Below are positions 59,045-64,000 of a stretch of DNA of 64,000 nucleotides, one piece after another. This stretch comes from Gibbula magus (Eukaryota; Mollusca; Gastropoda; Trochida; Trochidae). The first letter of the stretch is position 1, and every line of letters begins with the position of its first letter. The DNA is taken from assembly GCA_936450465.1 (NCBI GenBank), contig OW388300.1:19407232-19471231 (forward strand). Reading direction: 5' to 3'. The position numbers and the translations under genes are program-made. The notes under the pieces are model-generated. The model saw only the letters and a program-made list of their open reading frames with translations, was not told the origin of the DNA and searched no databases.

Positions 59045-59944
59045 AAAAATGACAATGCCACCTGTCAAATTTGAGTAAGGGGCACATATTAAGAGAAATA
59101 GAAAAATAAAATTTTGAGTCGGGCCGGGTCTTGTGAACATGATGTATATGTTCGCGGTGATTCGCCCCAAGTAATTTGCGGGTATTCATTGCCATTCAAC
59201 ATAGGCAAATCAACCAATCAGAATCAAGGATACACCGAAATCATGTTACAATTGTAAATACATGTATCCACGATTTTATGTTAGCGCTTTGAGTGTGCCC
59301 CTCTGAGGTGCGGAATTTCAGCGCGTTACAAATGCCCTTATTATTATTATTATGATGGACAAGGTTCAGTGACAGATCAAGAATGGGGGTTACGTATGGT
59401 TCGACCACATACTTCAGAACATTTTGCATGATAAAAACCTCTGGGTGAACCACCCACAAGCATCAACTCATAAATACCGACCCATAGGCAGATCCAGAAC
59501 TTTTCAAGGGGGGAGGGAGGGGTTTCACTTATTAAAGAGGGTAGAGGGGGTGGGTGAATTTAGGAGTTCACTCAGGGTCCATCAAATTTACATCCAAATA
59601 TTTTGAAAAGGTGGGACCTGCATATCATCACTCACACAACTCACTCCAAAATACAAGAAAATTAAAATGTACCAAAGGCCATGGGTTCCTAAAACCACAA
59701 ACATTTCGAACCTCAAAAACTTTTCCATCCATCCATCTGTCTGTCCTTCTGAGATAAAGGGTACAGTTTTTTTCAGAAACTGTTTAAAATCAAATCAGTT
59801 GTGTGGCCTGAGGGTATAGATACCTTGATTGAATGAAAATTATTTCTTTTTGAATTACTGCCCTTGTTCCGATTTCTAGGGGGATGTTGATGACTATATT
59901 TTCTTGTTTATGATTAGTTTTAGGTTATCACATGATGGCCTTAC

Positions 59945-60073
59945 CTTGGGCCTGTAGAAGACATTCTGTACGGACAGCATGGAGACGATGGTGAGGATCT
60001 CGTCACTGCACGTCAGGTGAACCGACATGATCAACATCTTGGACAACATCGGCTCCAGGGGGAACTCGGCCAT
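59945..60073 (-). CDS. DHX8: DHX8 (Prp22), winged-helix exon
   Basis: 129 nt, exactly 43 codons, phase 0 at both ends: [40 protein letters not shown] and RPK. It is the winged-helix/HA2 junction of DEAH helicases, where EFPL.P.L.K.L and [12 protein letters not shown] are family signatures. Acceptor TTTCAATCACAG, donor GTAAGG. Confidence 0.97.
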
Positions 60074-60261
60074 CTGTGATTGAAAGAGATTGAGTGAGCG
60101 AGTTGTTAAATGCCGCTTTAAAATATTGAAGCCATTAGTGTTGTTAGTGTCCTGAAATTTATTACATCATTGTCAAATGAAATGAAAGTGGGATGAATGG
60201 TCTCAAGACACCTTCTTCTACCAGTTTGTTCAACTTTCCAAAATAAATATTATACAAATTG

Positions 60262-60520
60262 AACTGCTTTCAAGAGTATTTCAATTATATCACAGCTGCT
60301 AGTATTATTGCAGGGAGAAAGCCTGCAACACCATTATGGGTATGCATTGCAATGAAACCTGCCAGCAACAACTGGAACTTGACATCGTACAGCACTGAAA
60401 TTCAGTGGAGCATTGCACCCAAACCGTACTGCGTGTAGAACAGTACAGAAGACGGGCGGGATTCGAACCCGGGACCTTTAAACGAAGCAAAACGCACTTA
60501 CCACTGCGTTATCCAGCTCC
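60262..60520 (-). mobile_element. tRNA-derived SINE, copy 7 (diverged, internal deletion)
   Basis: On the minus strand: head GGAGCTGGATAACGCAGTGG, B-box GGTTCGAATCCCGCCCG, then a deletion of the TTTGTCTGCAGTAG part so that CGTCTTCTGTACTG leads into CTACACGCAGTACGG, then the tail. More diverged than copies 4-6, so likely older. Confidence 0.85.
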
Positions 60521-60690
60521 TATAATAAACGTCTCTGTCTGAGGGTTTCAAAGTAATTTGTGTTCATGGCTAAAGAATTACACATTTACTAATGTGTTTT
60601 GTAAATAATGAAGAGAATTTTTATAAAGAAATAATAATTGTCTTCATTCTTCATCATACCAACTTCTAGAATGCCACTCAAAGATCTATG

Positions 60691-61052
60691 TTAAAGGGGC
60701 AGTAGCACGTTTTTTTCAAATTTTATTTTTTCAAATTTCTCATTTATAATGATAGTTTATGTCATTTATATTTACTTTAGAGGGTAAAACATCTTATTAC
60801 ACAAACCAATTATCCGTAGTGGTAATAACGGTGTTGCGTATAAAGCAAAAATTGCAGTGCGGCCATTTTATTGTGAAGACATTTTATTATTTTGAATGAC
60901 AAAAATGATTCCCATGGCTTTACTGAGCCATGTACAGTATTTTTAAGCTTGATTTTCCGAAGAGAGAAGGGTGTTTTACTATTGGTGACATTATTTTTCA
61001 AATACATTTCTTCGACTTATTTCAGCGAAAAAACGTGCTACGGCCCCTTTAA
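60691..61052 (+). mobile_element. TTAA-flanked MITE family 1, copy 6
   Basis: TTAA at 60691-60694 and 61049-61052. Left AGGGGCAGTAGCACGTTTTT, right AAAAACGTGCTACGGCCCCT. 362 bp with all internal landmarks. One of the two best preserved copies, together with 49365. Confidence 0.92.
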
Positions 61053-61126
61053 GTGTTAGTTAAGGTTGTTACCCAAGGTAACCTTAACTCCCTAAGTGCT
61101 AGGGTTATTTTGTCAAAAAGAAGGCA

Positions 61127-61751
61127 TACCATAAATCCTTGAATAATCGCCCGGCGATTATTAATTACAAACACCTATTTCACCCGATGATTATTCAAGG
61201 CAGTTAATTATTCGAGGCAGGTGATGATTTTTTTGAAGCCATAATAATATATGTGAAATTCAAAATAAATCATAATAAAAACATCATTCCCGTAGTTTTA
61301 AATTAATGAATTTGAAGATTCTAACATAATATTAAAATGATCAAGTTGTCATTCATAATAAATTTGATTGAAATAGCCATGGGTCTCTATGCTTTAGGTT
61401 TCTAGCCCCATGTTCCAGCCAACCAGTTGAATAAAGTAGTACAAAATCTTACAATTAGATGTTGGAGATCAACAAAACGGGTATCCGGGTAGGGTAGGGT
61501 AACAGATGGTCGGGTACCCGGGTAGGAAATATCTACCCGTCCCAGCCCTAATATGTGAAATTCAAAATAAATCATAATAAAAACATCATTTCCGTAGTTT
61601 TAAATTATGAAAATTGTAAACAAAGTGCATGTCATGAGATTAAACTTTGTATAAATATGCTTATGCAGGAATTATAGTTCAAAAGGAGATAGCCATTAGT
61701 TTATTTACATTTGCTAAATTTAACCTGGCGATTATTTAAGGATTTACGGTA
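61127..61751. mobile_element. TACCG...CGGTA element, copy 4 (long), with an internal insert
   Basis: The left end TACCATAAATCCTTGAATAA then TCGCC is inverse to the right end, whose reverse complement begins TACCGTAAATCCTTAAATAA. Inside, a 58-bp direct repeat (ATATGTGAAATTCAAAATAA ... CCGTAGTTTTAAATTA) at about 61249-61306 and 61553-61609 brackets about 245 bp that include a GGGTAGGGTAGGGTAAC / GGGTACCCGGGTAGG stretch. Same end type as 43084. Confidence 0.7.
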
Positions 61752-61773
61752 TTCCTGATAATCAACCGCCCTA

Positions 61774-62148
<375 letters not shown>

Positions 62149-62499
62149 TTAAAGGGGCTGTACTAGTTTTATTTTTTCAAATTTCCCATCTATAATGATA
62201 ATTTATGTTATTTATATTTATTTTAGAGGGTAAGACATCTTATTACACAAACCAATTTTCCGTAGTGGTAATAACGATGTTGCGTATAAACAAAAATGCA
62301 TGGCGGCCATTTTAATGTGAACACCTTTTATTATTTCGAATTACAAAAACGTTTCCCATGGCTTTACCCAACCATGTACACTCGTATTTTAACTTGATTT
62401 TCCAAAAAAAGAACGGTGTTTAAATAGACTATTGGTGACTTTATTTTTAAAATACATTTCAATGACTTATTTGAGCAAAAATGTGCTACTGCCCCTTAA
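62149..62499 (+). mobile_element. TTAA-flanked MITE family 1, copy 7
   Basis: TTAA at 62149-62152 and 62496-62499. Left AGGGGCTGTACTAGTTTTAT, right AAAATGTGCTACTGCCCC. 351 bp. It occupies most of the DHX8 intron 62122-62707 and starts only 28 bp from the acceptor of the motif VI exon. Confidence 0.88.
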
Positions 62500-62677
62500 C
62501 GGTAGGTTAAGAAAATATTTGGGGAACATTTTTATGTAGATAACTAAGATGGGATTAAGACAAAATAAGTCTATGGGTCTGCAAATGAAGATCAAATCAT
62601 TGCAAAAATTAAAACATACTGGTACATTTATCAAAATTAATTTTACATTACATAAATCAAACTTTTCTACTTTCTCA

Positions 62678-64000
<1,323 letters not shown>

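Larger units (their letters stand above)
56516..59944 (-). other. DHX8 intron with SINE, hairpin and tandem array
   Basis: 3.4-kb intron. Holds a SINE (56538-56834), a hairpin element (56988-57120) and the eight-unit array with its inverted ends (57659-59044). 59045-59944 has an (ATT) run at 59336-59353 and a G-rich dispersed repeat at 59490-59610 similar to 22500-22620, but no gene. Confidence 0.8.

Noticed and set aside
58163..59195. Repetitive open frames on both strands, including a serine/arginine/valine-rich minus-strand repeat
   Set aside because: They are read-through of the ~152-bp tandem units and the GGAC/GTAC run, not repeat proteins.
61480..61550. Telomere-like GGGTAGGGTAGGG sequence
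   Set aside because: Only a few imperfect units with GGGTACCCGGG interruptions inside a mobile element; it is not a TTAGGG array.

Overview
This is AT-rich, intron-rich animal genomic DNA, about 95% non-coding by eye. It fits a mollusc, probably a gastropod. The evidence is metazoan genes split by GT/AG introns, a dense load of short tRNA-derived SINEs and MITEs, a tandem array resembling the 'pearl' elements described from bivalves, and repeats of the motif GAGTTA(T/C)CTCCC that is common in molluscan genomes. There is nothing prokaryotic here: no operons, no CRISPR, no ribosome-binding sites. The species cannot be fixed from the sequence alone.  Only three genes can be supported, all on the minus strand. 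(1) A complete pro-survival Bcl-2 family gene in two coding exons, 39408-39848 and 20375-20515, separated by an intron of about 18.9 kb that splits the BH2 motif. It encodes 193 residues with BH4, BH3, BH1, BH2 and a C-terminal membrane anchor. (2) One coding exon of a C2H2 zinc-finger gene, 45950 to about 46473, with four whole fingers and the first part of a fifth that ends at a splice donor. (3) The last seven coding exons (54115-63631) of the spliceosomal DEAH-box helicase DHX8/Prp22, about 494 residues; the 5' part of the gene lies beyond 64000. These genes act in separate processes (apoptosis control, probable transcription regulation, mRNA release from the spliceosome), and their adjacency implies no shared pathway.  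The remainder is a mosaic of repeats. 0-9 kb: decayed terminal-inverted-repeat elements, a large foldback palindrome (1612-2228) and a 0.62-kb duplicated segment (6675-7296 / 7850-8476). 9-20 kb: mostly unrecognised AT-rich DNA with single copies of several families, then the probable Bcl-2 3' UTR. 20.5-39.4 kb: the Bcl-2 intron, carrying SINEs, TTAA-flanked MITEs, hairpin elements and a minisatellite interrupted by a Mutator-like insertion with a 9-bp target duplication. 39.8-54 kb: more MITEs, minisatellites and the zinc-finger exon. 54-64 kb: DHX8, whose introns hold four SINEs, two TTAA MITEs, a hAT-like MITE and an array of eight ~152-bp units.  The most novel-looking signals are the repeats: two short families flanked by TTAA with matched terminal inverted repeats, the nuclear-receptor-motif array bounded by a 12-bp inverted repeat, two unusual cases where long direct repeats (about 58 and 71 bp) flank an insert, and a group of elements bounded by TACCG...CGGTA. 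I found no evidence for a new protein-based system.
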